This document shows positions 8,231 to 17,929 of a stretch of DNA of 64,000 nucleotides, piece after piece. The notes under the pieces are model-generated. The model worked only from the letters and a program-made list of their open reading frames with translations, did no database searches and was not told the origin of the DNA. The translations under genes were made by a program, and so were the position numbers. The DNA is from Roseivivax sp. THAF197b (GTDB taxonomy: Bacteria > Pseudomonadota > Alphaproteobacteria > Rhodobacterales > Rhodobacteraceae): assembly GCF_009363255.1 (NCBI RefSeq), contig NZ_CP045318.1:2035501-2099500 (forward strand), given 5' to 3'. Each line of letters starts with the position of its first letter. Within the stretch, counting starts at the first letter, position 1.

Positions 8231-10362
8231 TTCTGCCCCCTTATGGCATTGAGCGACACGGTCACCGACGACGTGGACATCGCGATCGCCGCGAGGAGCG
8301 GTGTGGCGAAGCCCGCAAGCGCCACCGGCACCGAGATGACGTTATAGAGCACTGCCTGCGTGATGTTCTGCCGCATCCGCACCTTGGCGACCCGCGCCGC
8401 GCGCAGCGCCTCGGCCACCGGGGCCAGGTGATCGGACAGAAGCACCAGATCGGCGGCATTCCGCGCCGCATCGAGCGCCGAGGACGGCGCGATCGAGGCA
8501 TGCGCGACGGCCAGTCCACCGGTGTCGTTCAGCCCGTCGCCGACCATGAGCGGCTTCTGCCCTTGCGCCTTGGCATCGTTCAACCATTGCGCCTTGGCCT
8601 CGGGCGACATGCGCGGCAGCGCCGTCTCGATCCCGAGCCGCTCGGCCATGCGCGCCACCGCCTCGGGCGCATCGCCCGACAGGAGCACGACCTCGTGGCC
8701 CGCGCGGCGGATCTCGGCCACCGTCTCTGCCGCATCGGCGCGCAATTCCTCCGAGAAGGCCAATGGCAGCGTCGTGCCGTCCGCACGCCGGAGCGCCGTG
8801 CCCTGCCCCGCCACGTCCGTGGCGCCGGCCCAATCCGCGCGCCCGAGCCGGACCCCACCCTCCGCTGTCACGCCGTGCCCCGGGATCTCCCGGATGCCCG
8901 TCATGGACGCGGGCGCGATGCCGCGGCTCTCCGCCGCAAGTGCTATGGCGCGAGACACGGGGTGAGAGGATCCCTGCGCCAGCCCCGCTGCAAGCGCCAG
9001 ATCGGCATCGTCCATTTCGGTCAGCAGCGTCATCCGGCCCGTGGTCAGGGTACCGGTCTTGTCGAACACGACGAGGTCCACCTCGGCCAGCCGTTCGAGC
9101 GCCGTGCGCGATTTCACCAGCATCCCCTTGCGGAAGAGCCGCGCGGTCGTGACCGTCGAGACAGCCGGGACGGCGAGCCCCAACGCACAGGGGCAGGTAA
9201 TGACGAGCACCGAGATCGCCACGTCGAGCGCACGCCAGCCATCTGCGGTCGCCAGGAACCACGCAACGAAGGCCGCCGCGCCGAGGATATGCACGAGCGG
9301 CGCATAGATGCGCGCGGCGCGATCGGCGATACCCTGGTACCGGCTTTTCTGCATCTCGGCGGAAGCGACGAGGTCGGCAAGCCTGCGCAGGCTCGTGTCG
9401 GAGCCCGCACGCAGCGTCCTCACCAGAAGCGGCCCGGTCAGCGTCACCTCGCCTGCCGCGACCGCATCGCCCACGCCGACGGCGTCAGGCTGGCTTTCGC
9501 CGGTCAGCGCCGCACGGTCGAGGTCCGTCTCGCCCTCGACGATGATCCCGTCCACGGGCAACCGGTCGCCCGGGCGCACGCTGATCATGTCCCCGGGCCT
9601 CAGATCGGCGGCGCGCACGATGCTCTCGACGCCATCCACGACCCGGACCGCCTGCGGCGCCTCGAGCGCGGCCAGTTCCGCCGCCGCCGAGCGGGCCGAG
9701 GACCGGCCCATATGGTCGAGATACCGCCCCACGAGAAGGAAGAACGTGAGCGCGAGCGCCGCATCGAACCACGCCGCGCGGTCATGGCCCAGAAGCGCGC
9801 CCGCGAGTGAGGCGAAGAGCGCGAGAAGGATCGCGACCGAGATCGGCACATCCATGTTGAGCCGCCCCGCCGTGATCGCGCCCAAGGCCGAGCCGAAGAA
9901 CGGCCGCGCGGAATAGGCCACCGCCGGCACCGCGATCAGCGCTGAAATCAGGTGGAACAGAAGCGCGGTGGAATGATCCGCCCCGGACCAGACCGCAACC
10001 GACAGGAGCATCACGTTCATCATCGCGAAGCCCGCCACGCCCACGCGCATCAAGAGGTCCCGGCCCGACCGGTCCTGTCCGCCCAAGAGCCCCGGATCGA
10101 AGATTTGCGCGCGGTGGCCAGACGAAGCGAGCGCGTCGATCAGCGTCTCGGCCGATACACCGCCCGACGCCACGAAGGCGCGCTTCAGCGTGAGGTTCAC
10201 CCGCGCCTCCGCGACGCCCGGAACGGCGTTCAGCGCCTCCTCGACCTCACCGATGCAGCCCGCGCAGTGGATATCGGGCAGATGCAGCACCAGGTCCGGC
10301 GCGGCACCGGCCGCCTTGGCCGGTTCCGGCAGCGCCGCGCAGGCCGGGCAGGCCGCCGTCAC
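8227..10362 (-). CDS. ccoI: CcoI (FixI) copper-exporting P1B-type ATPase for cbb3 oxidase
   Basis: A 711-residue P-type ATPase. In order: an N-terminal CPAC pair, a heavy-metal-associated domain with CAGC (DIHCAGCIGEVEEAL), membrane helices, the actuator TGES, the transmembrane metal motif CPC in ITCPCALGLAVP, the phosphorylation site DKTGTLT and the hinge GDGLND. This is the FixI/CcoI subgroup, which supplies copper for the CuB centre of cbb3 oxidase in the inner membrane. It begins with GTG (10362-10360), overlapping the ccoH stop, and ends overlapping ccoS, so translation of ccoH-ccoI-ccoS is coupled. Confidence 0.95.
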   Translation of the reverse strand: MTAACPACAALPEPAKAAGAAPDLVLHLPDIHCAGCIGEVEEALNAVPGVAEARVNLTLKRAFVASGGVSAETLIDALASSGHRAQIFDPGLLGGQDRSGRDLLMRVGVAGFAMMNVMLLSVAVWSGADHSTALLFHLISALIAVPAVAYSARPFFGSALGAITAGRLNMDVPISVAILLALFASLAGALLGHDRAAWFDAALALTFFLLVGRYLDHMGRSSARSAAAELAALEAPQAVRVVDGVESIVRAADLRPGDMISVRPGDRLPVDGIIVEGETDLDRAALTGESQPDAVGVGDAVAAGEVTLTGPLLVRTLRAGSDTSLRRLADLVASAEMQKSRYQGIADRAARIYAPLVHILGAAAFVAWFLATADGWRALDVAISVLVITCPCALGLAVPAVSTVTTARLFRKGMLVKSRTALERLAEVDLVVFDKTGTLTTGRMTLLTEMDDADLALAAGLAQGSSHPVSRAIALAAESRGIAPASMTGIREIPGHGVTAEGGVRLGRADWAGATDVAGQGTALRRADGTTLPLAFSEELRADAAETVAEIRRAGHEVVLLSGDAPEAVARMAERLGIETALPRMSPEAKAQWLNDAKAQGQKPLMVGDGLNDTGGLAVAHASIAPSSALDAARNAADLVLLSDHLAPVAEALRAARVAKVRMRQNITQAVLYNVISVPVALAGFATPLLAAIAMSTSSVTVSLNAIRGQK

Positions 10363-10814
10363 GACCGCACCCAGAGCAGGATGCGCTTTTCGACGGGCGT
10401 GCCGTCGGGCGCGGTGGCGGCCACGTCGACGCGCCAGCGTCCGGGGGCCAGATCGAGCGGCATGGCATGGCCCACGGCGGCGCGGCCATCGAGATCCTGC
10501 GCCTCCATCGTCGGGCGGCCCACGCGCACGGTCAGATCGTCGGGGGCGACGGGATTGCCGGCGCGGTCGGTCACGTCAATGCGCAGGGCCTCGTTCTCAT
10601 AGGCGGCGGTGATGTCCCAGCCCAGGGCCTCCTGCGCATCGCGGCGGTCGTCGAAAATCTGGCTTGCGACATAGGAATTCTCGACCTCGAGGCCCGGAAA
10701 GGTGCGCACGGCGTTGAAGGCCAGCGCCAGATTGACCGAGATGATGATGGTGAACCCGGTGGCGAAGATCGCGAAGACCTTGCGGCCGGTGAGCGGTTTT
10801 GCGGATTTGGTCAT
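10359..10814 (-). CDS. ccoH: CcoH (FixH) cbb3 oxidase assembly protein
   Basis: A 151-residue protein with one N-terminal membrane helix (FAIFATGFTIIISVNLALAF) and a periplasmic domain containing NSYVASQIFDDRRDAQEALG, typical of FixH/CcoH. CcoH binds CcoN and is needed for a stable oxidase. I start at ATG 10814 (MTKSAKPLTG), one base after the ccoG stop codon; a longer frame reaches into ccoG in another phase. It overlaps ccoI by four bases. Confidence 0.92.
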   Translation of the reverse strand: MTKSAKPLTGRKVFAIFATGFTIIISVNLALAFNAVRTFPGLEVENSYVASQIFDDRRDAQEALGWDITAAYENEALRIDVTDRAGNPVAPDDLTVRVGRPTMEAQDLDGRAAVGHAMPLDLAPGRWRVDVAATAPDGTPVEKRILLWVRS

Positions 10815-10815
10815 G

Positions 10816-12375
10816 TCACTGGCCCTTTCCGTTGAAGGTGGTGTCGGCATAGGCGCGCTCGCCCGACTGCATGTCCTCGACCCAGATGCGGAAATCGGTG
10901 CGATCCGCATTGGCCGCAGGGGTATCGGGCGGCGCGGTGAAGTAGATCCGCGTATTGCCCGTGGTGTTGGCGGGAACGGGGATGGTGCTGCCGGGATGGC
11001 CCTCGATCTCGAGGTCGAGATCGGCGCCGAAGCCGGGCGACACCAGGTAGACGCGGTCATCGCCGTTCTTGTTGAGGATACGCAGGTCATAGGCGTTGCG
11101 GATCGTGCCATCGGACAGGGTCACGAAGGTCGGGTTGCGGACCGCGCCCACGGTGATGTCGATGTCGGAGCGGATGAAGAGCAGGAACACGAGCCCGAGC
11201 CCGATCCCGGCCCAGAGCACCGTATAGAGGATGTTCCGCGCGCGCAGCACATGCACCCAGAGCGACCGGGGCGGCTGGCCTGCACGTTCGCGCGGCGCGT
11301 CCGAGAGAGCGATATAGTCGATGAGGCCACGCTCCTTGCCGACCTTCTCCATCACCTCGTCACAGGCATCGATGCAGAGCGCACAGGTGATGCAGGCCAT
11401 CTGCTGGCCATCGCGGATATCGATGCCCATCGGGCAGACATTGACGCAGGCATTGCAATCGATGCAATCGCCGGGGCCTTCGTGGTGGGCGGCGCCAGAG
11501 GCGGTATCCGGGATGCCGGGCATCTTCAGTGCGGGCGAGCGGCCGCCGATCTGCGGGCCTGCGGCGCGGGTCACGGCCGCCTCCTCGGCCGCGTGCGCCG
11601 CCTCCTCGGCCTCATGGCGACGGCGCAGACCCTTGCCGCGCGGCTCCCCGCGCCATTCGCGGTAAGCGACGGTGAGCGTGTCCTCATCCATCATCGCGCC
11701 CTGGATACGCGGCCAGGGGCACATGTAGATGCAGACCTGTTCCCGCATGAAACCGCCGAAGACGACCGTGGTGAAGGTCAGGATCGCGATGGAGGTATAG
11801 GCCGCCGGATGCGCCGAGAGTGTCAGCAGATCGCGCAGGAGCGTCGGCGCATCGGTGAAATAGAACACCCAGGCACCACCCGTGGCGAGGCCGATCGCGA
11901 CCCAGATCGTCCATTTGGTCAGACGCAGGCGCCATTTCCGCGCCGACCATGGCGCCTTGTGCAGGCGCAGACGGGCATTGCGATCCCCCTCGATCCAGCG
12001 CTCGACCAGCAGGAACAGATCGGTCCAGACGGTCTGCGGGCAGGCATAGCCGCACCAGACCCGGCCCAGCGCCGCGGTAAAGAGAAAGAGCCCCAGCCCC
12101 GCCATCACGAGAAGCCCCGCGACGAAATAGAATTCATGCGGCCAGATCTCGATCCAGAAAAAGTAGAAGCGCCGGTTGGCCAGATCGACGAGCACCGCCT
12201 GATCGGGCAGGTTCGGGCCCCGGTCCCAGCGGATCCAGGGCGTCAGATAATAGATCGTGAGCGTAACGCCCATGATCCACCATTTCAGACGCCGGAACGC
12301 GCCGGAGACGCGACGGGGAAATATCGGTTCACGCGCCGCGTAAAGTTGCGGGGTTTCAGCACCTTGATCGGACAT
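10816..12375 (-). CDS. ccoG: CcoG (RdxA/FixG) iron-sulfur membrane protein for cbb3 assembly
   Basis: The 519-residue product has several membrane helices, a CGYACPQTVW motif and, near residues 275-320, two ferredoxin-type clusters: CIDCNACVNVCP and CITCALCIDACD. This is the CcoG/RdxA pattern, a cupric reductase linked to cbb3 oxidase biogenesis. The C-terminal third is a periplasmic immunoglobulin-like domain. It is the first gene of ccoGHIS; an FNR-type box lies 62-75 bases upstream of its ATG. Confidence 0.95.
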   Translation of the reverse strand: MSDQGAETPQLYAAREPIFPRRVSGAFRRLKWWIMGVTLTIYYLTPWIRWDRGPNLPDQAVLVDLANRRFYFFWIEIWPHEFYFVAGLLVMAGLGLFLFTAALGRVWCGYACPQTVWTDLFLLVERWIEGDRNARLRLHKAPWSARKWRLRLTKWTIWVAIGLATGGAWVFYFTDAPTLLRDLLTLSAHPAAYTSIAILTFTTVVFGGFMREQVCIYMCPWPRIQGAMMDEDTLTVAYREWRGEPRGKGLRRRHEAEEAAHAAEEAAVTRAAGPQIGGRSPALKMPGIPDTASGAAHHEGPGDCIDCNACVNVCPMGIDIRDGQQMACITCALCIDACDEVMEKVGKERGLIDYIALSDAPRERAGQPPRSLWVHVLRARNILYTVLWAGIGLGLVFLLFIRSDIDITVGAVRNPTFVTLSDGTIRNAYDLRILNKNGDDRVYLVSPGFGADLDLEIEGHPGSTIPVPANTTGNTRIYFTAPPDTPAANADRTDFRIWVEDMQSGERAYADTTFNGKGQ

Positions 12376-12436
12376 ATTCTGGGAATCCTTGGCCGGGATT
12401 TTTGCCAGCTATGCCACCTTGTGCCGGGCGCGCTCC

Positions 12437-12450
12437 TTGACCCAGATCAA
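12437..12450. promoter_or_regulatory. FNR/FnrL-type box before ccoG
   Basis: TTGAC-CCAG-ATCAA matches nine of ten consensus positions of TTGAT-N4-ATCAA. Its centre is about 69 bases upstream of the ccoG start, suitable for oxygen-dependent activation by FnrL, which is encoded in this window. Confidence 0.75.
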
Positions 12451-12498
12451 ACCGGGGGGCGCATGCGCAAATGTCGCACCCTTCCGGGGCGTTTCCTG

Positions 12499-13689
12499 TC
12501 AGCGCGAGGCACCCTGCCCCGCAAGACCCGCGAGGTGCTCCATGCGGGCGCGAAACTCGGTCTCGACATCATGGCCGCGGGCAAAGTCATGCGCGTTCTT
12601 CGAGGCCTGGATCAGGCCCTCGCGGTCAGCATCGAATGCGGCCACTTCGGCGGCCAGCGCAGACACATCGCCCAGCGCAGAGGCGCGGCCCGCGCGCGAC
12701 GCCTTTGCCAGCGCCGCCCACATGCCATTGGCATAGCCCGCCACGGCAAGACCGCAGCCCATGTTTTCGAGATAGGTGCAGGACGGGTCGGATTGCCGGT
12801 GGCAACAAAGGTAGATATCCGCGTTCCGGCGCAGCCACGGCACGAGCTCAGTCGCGAAATCGACCGGATCATGCAGGGTGACATGATCCTCCAGACCGCC
12901 CTGCGCGATCTGATCGGCAATCCGGCCCCGCAAGCTGCCCGCTCCGAATATATCGAGCGTGAACGGAATGTTGCGCGCAAGAAGCGCGGTCGCAACCGGG
13001 GCCAGGTCCTGCGCGCCCTTCATCGGCTCCAACCGTCCGGAATAGACCAGGCGCAGGGGCGCGCCCGACATCAGGCGCGCGTGACGGGCGGATTGATCCT
13101 CGGGACTGGCGAAGAGATCGGCAGTCATGCGATTGTCGAGATAGAGAAGCGCCTGCGGATCGAACCTGCGACAGAGCGCATGGGCCGGATAGCCATTGGC
13201 TTGCAGCGCGGCAGCCCCCGACAGGAGCGCGCGCCGCTTGCGATCACGCCACGCGATGCGCAGGGCTGAGAGGGCCCGCCGCGGGGAACTTTTCGTGGTA
13301 TCGAGGGCCGCGATGCGCAGGCGGGTTTCCAACGTGTATTCAAGCGACGCCACGAGCGGGATACCACATGATGCGGCCACCGCCTCCACTCCGAAATTCC
13401 GGTCATCGTCAGCGCTGCACAACAGAAGATCGGCGCCATCGACATCCCGGGCGGTGACGGGCGCATGGGCGGCGATGATCCGCAGATCGTAGGGTTCCGA
13501 GGCCGGGTCGATCTCCATCGCGCCGAAGGGGATATTCCCCGCCCCTTCGCGCAGCAGGACCGCGACCGAGCCGGGCCAGGACGCGACGTGATGGCGCATG
13601 CCTTCCACGAATTTTCGATCAAGCGTGATGCCGCGACTGCCCCGGATCACCGGGGCCGGTGCGATCATCAGAAGGCGGGGCGCGGTCAT
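12499..13689 (-). CDS. GT4-type glycosyltransferase
   Basis: The 396-residue protein has a two-domain GT-B layout. The N-terminal half (PRLLMIAPAPVIRGSRGI) would bind the acceptor; the C-terminal half shows LRLVYSGRLEPMKGA and a donor-sugar loop CHRQSDPSCTYLENMGCG, matching the GPE-x7-E type motif of retaining GT4 enzymes with the acidic residue in YLE. It has no signal peptide and probably acts at the inner face of the membrane in polysaccharide or glycolipid synthesis. It sits between ccoNOQP and ccoGHIS in the same direction, with a terminator after ccoP (13849-13879), and it may have its own promoter in 13690-13848. Confidence 0.8.
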   Translation of the reverse strand: MTAPRLLMIAPAPVIRGSRGITLDRKFVEGMRHHVASWPGSVAVLLREGAGNIPFGAMEIDPASEPYDLRIIAAHAPVTARDVDGADLLLCSADDDRNFGVEAVAASCGIPLVASLEYTLETRLRIAALDTTKSSPRRALSALRIAWRDRKRRALLSGAAALQANGYPAHALCRRFDPQALLYLDNRMTADLFASPEDQSARHARLMSGAPLRLVYSGRLEPMKGAQDLAPVATALLARNIPFTLDIFGAGSLRGRIADQIAQGGLEDHVTLHDPVDFATELVPWLRRNADIYLCCHRQSDPSCTYLENMGCGLAVAGYANGMWAALAKASRAGRASALGDVSALAAEVAAFDADREGLIQASKNAHDFARGHDVETEFRARMEHLAGLAGQGASR

Positions 13690-13848
13690 GGATCAACGAG
13701 GCGTGTGAAAGAGCATTGCCCGACACTTGCACGGGATATCCCCCGAGGCCAGACGTCCGGGTCTTCCGAGGCGCGACGGGCCGCAGGAAGGCGCCGATTG
13801 CGCGGAAGATGCGCGATCCAGATCGCGCCCGCCCGCCCAGCAGACACG

Positions 13849-13879
13849 AAAAAGGGGAGGCCCCGGCCAGAGCCTCCCC
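13849..13879 (-). terminator. Rho-independent terminator of ccoNOQP
   Basis: On the minus strand GGGGAGGC/GCCTCCCC arms (13879-13872 with 13861-13854) are followed by five T (13853-13849), 93 bases after the ccoP stop. The remaining gap to the glycosyltransferase start at 13689 has no gene. Confidence 0.8.
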
Positions 13880-13971
13880 CCACCCCGACAACTCCACCTT
13901 CCCTGCTGGAGCCATCGAGACCCGAACCCGGCCGCCCTTCACGACCGGATCCGGGTGTTCCCTTGTCGGCG

Positions 13972-14847
13972 CTACTCGGCGGGCATCTCCGCCTCACCGC
14001 CGCCGAGCTGGTGCACATAGGCCGAAACCGCGCGCACCTCGTCTTCCGTCAGGAATGCGCCCCAGGCGGGCATGACCCCGAAGCGGGCATTGACGATGGT
14101 GTAGGTCAGGTCCGCCTCGCTGCTGCCGTAGAGCCAGATCGCGTCTGTCAGGTTGGGCGCGCCCAGGTCATGGTTGCCCTTGCCGTCCTCACCGTGACAG
14201 GCCGCGCAATTGTTGGCCCAGAGTTCCCCCGCCGGGCCCGCCATGGGATCGGCCCCGTCATCGAGGGTCGCCACATGAGCCACGATCAGGTCGATCTCCT
14301 CGTCCGAGAAGATGTCGCCATAGGCGGGCATCTGGCTGTAGCGCGCATCGGGGTCGTCCTCGTTGCGGATGCCGTGGCGGACCGTATAGGCGATCTCCTC
14401 GATCTGGCCGCCCCAGAGCCAGGCGTCATCCAGAAGGTTGGGATAGCCCTTGCCGCCCGCCGCGCCCTGCCCGTGGCATTGCGAGCAATTGGTGCGGAAG
14501 ACCGCAGCCCCGTGCTGGACCGCGTAGTTCTGCAAGGCCGGATCCTCGGACACGGCGGCAAGCTCGGTCTCGATCAACTGGGCGCGCAGACCGGCATTGG
14601 CGGCCTCGGCTTCGGAGATCTGTTGGGCCACCTCGCCCCGCGTGGACCAGCCCAGGATGCCCGCAGACGCGGACGAGACCAATGGCCATGCGGGATAGAG
14701 GATCGTGTAGATCACACCCCAGACGATGGTGGCGTAGAAGGTCCAGAGCCACCAGCGCGGCAGCGGCGTGTTCAGTTCTTCGATGCCGTCCCAGCTATGG
14801 CCCGTGGTTTCGGTGCCGGTGACATCGTCGTGTTTCTTCTCGGTCAT
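13972..14847 (-). CDS. ccoP: cbb3-type cytochrome c oxidase, diheme subunit III
   Basis: The 291-residue protein has an N-terminal membrane helix (about residues 33-53, LWTFYATIVWGVIYTIL) and two periplasmic cytochrome c domains with heme sites CSQCH (121-125) and CAACH (214-218). Axial Met candidates lie in YSQMPAYG and GVMPAWG. CcoP takes electrons from the soluble or membrane cytochrome c and passes them to CcoO/CcoN. The start overlaps the ccoQ stop (ATGA). Length and layout are normal for the family. Confidence 0.96.
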   Translation of the reverse strand: MTEKKHDDVTGTETTGHSWDGIEELNTPLPRWWLWTFYATIVWGVIYTILYPAWPLVSSASAGILGWSTRGEVAQQISEAEAANAGLRAQLIETELAAVSEDPALQNYAVQHGAAVFRTNCSQCHGQGAAGGKGYPNLLDDAWLWGGQIEEIAYTVRHGIRNEDDPDARYSQMPAYGDIFSDEEIDLIVAHVATLDDGADPMAGPAGELWANNCAACHGEDGKGNHDLGAPNLTDAIWLYGSSEADLTYTIVNARFGVMPAWGAFLTEDEVRAVSAYVHQLGGGEAEMPAE

Positions 14848-15044
14848 TTTGTCTCTCCGATCTCGCTGTCGGACTGTGGCCCGTCCGGGGCCGCGTCATT
14901 GCGGAACACGGTGCGCGCCGCATCGTCGTGCAGCGGGCGGGAGCCGGGCCGGAAGGCCCAGCCGATCACGCCGAGAAACACCGAGAACAGCGCCAGCAGC
15001 ACCCAGCTGTCTGCGAGTTGGCGCAGGAAGGTATAGGTCTCCAT
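14844..15044 (-). CDS. ccoQ: cbb3 oxidase small subunit CcoQ
   Basis: A 66-residue protein: short N-terminus (METYTFLRQLADSW), one membrane helix (VLLALFSVFLGVIGWAF) and a hydrophilic tail beginning RPGSRPLHDDAA. This is the usual CcoQ/FixQ form, which stabilises the oxidase in the presence of oxygen. It lies 11 bases after ccoO and overlaps ccoP by four bases. Confidence 0.94.
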   Translation of the reverse strand: METYTFLRQLADSWVLLALFSVFLGVIGWAFRPGSRPLHDDAARTVFRNDAAPDGPQSDSEIGETK

Positions 15045-15055
15045 CTCGCCCTCCC

Positions 15056-15808
<753 letters not shown>

Positions 15809-15813
15809 GATCC

Positions 15814-17415
15814 TTACTCCGCAGGCATGGCTTGGGTCTGCGCCCGGCCCGCTTCGGGCACGGCACGGACCGTCATGAAGAGGTTCCAGCACATGATCAG
15901 GGCACCGAGGAGGAACAGAAGCCCGCCCGTCATCCGCACCACATACATCGGGAACTTGGCCGAGACGGTGTCTGCGAAGGAATTCACGAGGAAGCCTTGC
16001 GCGTCGACTTCACGCCACATCAGGCCTTCCATGATCCCGGTCACCCACATCGAGGCGGCGTAGAGCACGATGCCGATCGTCGCCAACCAGAAGTGCCAGT
16101 TCACGGCGCGCAGCGAATAGAGGCTCGCACGGTTCCAGAGCTTCGGCGTCAGGTAGTAGAGGCAGCCGAAGGTGATGAGCCCGTTCCAGCCAAGTGCGCC
16201 GGAATGCACGTGACCGATGGTCCAGTCGGTGTAGTGGCTCAGCGAGTTCACTGCGCGGATCGACATCATCGGGCCCTCGAAAGTCGACATGCCGTAGAAG
16301 GCAAGGCTCGCCACGAACATCCGGATGATCGGGTCGGTGCGGATCTTGTCCCAGGCGCCTTCCAGCGTCATCAGGCCGTTGATCATGCCGCCCCAGCTGG
16401 GCATCCACAGGATGATCGAGAACACCATGCCGAGCGTCGAGGCCCAATCGGGCAGCGCGGTGTAGTGCAGGTGGTGCGGACCGGCCCAGATATAAAGGAA
16501 GATCAGCGCCCAGAAGTGGATGATCGACAGCTTGTAGCTGTAGACCGGACGGCCCGCCTGCTTCGGCACGAAGTAGTACATCATGCCGAGGAAGCCCGCG
16601 GTCAGGAAGAAGCCCACGGCGTTATGGCCGTACCACCATTGCGTCATCGCATCCTGCACGCCCGAGAAGACCTGCACGGATTTCGAGCCCCAGATCGAGA
16701 CCGGAATCGACAGGTTGTTGACCACATGCAGCATCGCGACGGTCACGATGAAGGCGAGGAAGAACCAGTTGGCCACGTAGATATGCGGCTCTTTGCGCTT
16801 GAAGATCGTGCCGAGGAAGACGGCGAGATAGGACACCCAGACGATCGTCAGCCAGATATCGACATACCATTCCGGCTCGGCATATTCCTTCGACTGGGTC
16901 GCGCCCAGAAGATAGCCGGTGGCCGCCAGCACGATGAAGAGCTGATAGCCCCAGAAGACGAACCACGCGAGATTCCCGCCCCAGAGCCGCGCCGCGGAGG
17001 TCCGCTGCACCACGTAAAGCGACGTGGCGATCAAGGCGTTACCGCCGAAGGCAAAGATTACCGCCGAGGTGTGCAGCGGGCGCAGACGACCGAAATTGGC
17101 ATAGCCTTCGGACCAGTCGAAATTGAGACCGGGCCAGGCCAGCTGGGCTGCGATGAACACGCCCACGAGAAAACCCGCAATGCCCCAGAAGGCGGTGGCG
17201 ATGACCCCTGCGCGGATCGGGCCGTCCATATAGGCACCCTGGTCCGGCAGCAGCCGGGGTTCGTCCACATTGCGCAATTCCCAAAGAAAAAGACCGCCCG
17301 CAACGACCATGATGATGGCCGCATGGACGGTATAAGCGAGGTCGCGGCCCCAATTCGCGGCCATCGCCGCGACCAGTGCCACAAGGCCCAGAAGGGCAAG
17401 CCTTGCATAAACCAT
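15814..17415 (-). CDS. ccoN: cbb3-type cytochrome c oxidase catalytic subunit I
   Basis: A 533-residue, twelve-helix heme-copper oxidase subunit. Diagnostic segments are [18 protein letters not shown] (low-spin heme His), [19 protein letters not shown] (CuB His), [13 protein letters not shown] (CuB His pair) and [15 protein letters not shown] (heme ligands). It reduces oxygen to water with high affinity at the inner membrane. I start at ATG 17415 ([11 protein letters not shown]), preceded by AAGGGA at a good distance; the upstream in-frame stretch has no family character. It is the first gene of ccoNOQP with an FNR box about 98 bases upstream. Confidence 0.96.
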   Translation of the reverse strand: MVYARLALLGLVALVAAMAANWGRDLAYTVHAAIIMVVAGGLFLWELRNVDEPRLLPDQGAYMDGPIRAGVIATAFWGIAGFLVGVFIAAQLAWPGLNFDWSEGYANFGRLRPLHTSAVIFAFGGNALIATSLYVVQRTSAARLWGGNLAWFVFWGYQLFIVLAATGYLLGATQSKEYAEPEWYVDIWLTIVWVSYLAVFLGTIFKRKEPHIYVANWFFLAFIVTVAMLHVVNNLSIPVSIWGSKSVQVFSGVQDAMTQWWYGHNAVGFFLTAGFLGMMYYFVPKQAGRPVYSYKLSIIHFWALIFLYIWAGPHHLHYTALPDWASTLGMVFSIILWMPSWGGMINGLMTLEGAWDKIRTDPIIRMFVASLAFYGMSTFEGPMMSIRAVNSLSHYTDWTIGHVHSGALGWNGLITFGCLYYLTPKLWNRASLYSLRAVNWHFWLATIGIVLYAASMWVTGIMEGLMWREVDAQGFLVNSFADTVSAKFPMYVVRMTGGLLFLLGALIMCWNLFMTVRAVPEAGRAQTQAMPAE

Positions 17416-17506
17416 GTCATTCGTTCCCTTGACGTTTCTTTGGCCAAACCGGTTTGCGGGCTTGGCCTGTGCGTCCGGGGGTGCCACGGAACGACGCGCG
17501 CCCGCT

Positions 17507-17520
17507 TTGACATGGATCAA
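17507..17520. promoter_or_regulatory. FNR/FnrL-type box between ccoN and the pentapeptide gene
   Basis: TTGAC-ATGG-ATCAA matches nine of ten consensus positions. Its centre is about 98 bases from the ccoN start and about 119 from the divergent pentapeptide-repeat gene, so it may serve either or both. Confidence 0.75.
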
Positions 17521-17632
17521 CATTGCCCTTTGGTCGGAGAAGATGCGACGCTTTGGCTCGGGCAGCCTGTACCTGCGGCCCTGTGCCGGTCTAGGCTTGG
17601 GACTGATCTGCCGTGAGAGGGGGCGCACCACG

Positions 17633-17911
17633 ATGGACCTTACCGACATCAGGGACGCGCTCGTCGTCCGAAATGCCGACCTGTCGGGTTCGCGCTTTCA
17701 GGATGTGAACCTGTCGCGAACGACGTTTCGGAATGCCGATTTGTCCATGGGGATCATATCGGATGCGCGGCTCAGGGGCGTGCGCATCGAGAATGCAGAT
17801 CTTACGGATCTGACGTTGTGCGATTGCCGTCTGGCGGGTGCCACGATCGACGGTGTTCCGGTGGAGGCGATGATTGCCGCGTACCGGACGCTCAACCCCG
17901 AGACGGATTGA
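17633..17911 (+). CDS. small pentapeptide-repeat protein (92 aa)
   Basis: From ATG 17633 the protein reads as consecutive five-residue units of the A(D/N)LxX type: NADLSG, FQDVNL, FRNADL, ISDARL, IENADL, LCDCRL, GATIDG, about nine units that would form a right-handed quadrilateral helix. AGAGGGGG lies upstream at an acceptable distance. There is no signal peptide. Function is unknown; such proteins usually bind other proteins. It is divergent from ccoN, shares its FNR box region, and is followed by the convergent fnrL (18 bases between stops), which hints at a role tied to microaerobic growth. Confidence 0.8.
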   Translation: MDLTDIRDALVVRNADLSGSRFQDVNLSRTTFRNADLSMGIISDARLRGVRIENADLTDLTLCDCRLAGATIDGVPVEAMIAAYRTLNPETD

Positions 17912-17929
17912 GCGCGGGCATCTGCCGGA

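Noticed and set aside
10702..13269. Open frame of about 850 codons antisense to ccoG and the glycosyltransferase
   Set aside because: It crosses two clear genes and an intergenic region and has no domain character.
15832..17616. Open frame of almost 600 codons antisense to ccoN
   Set aside because: Same cause; the sense strand is an unmistakable cbb3 oxidase subunit.
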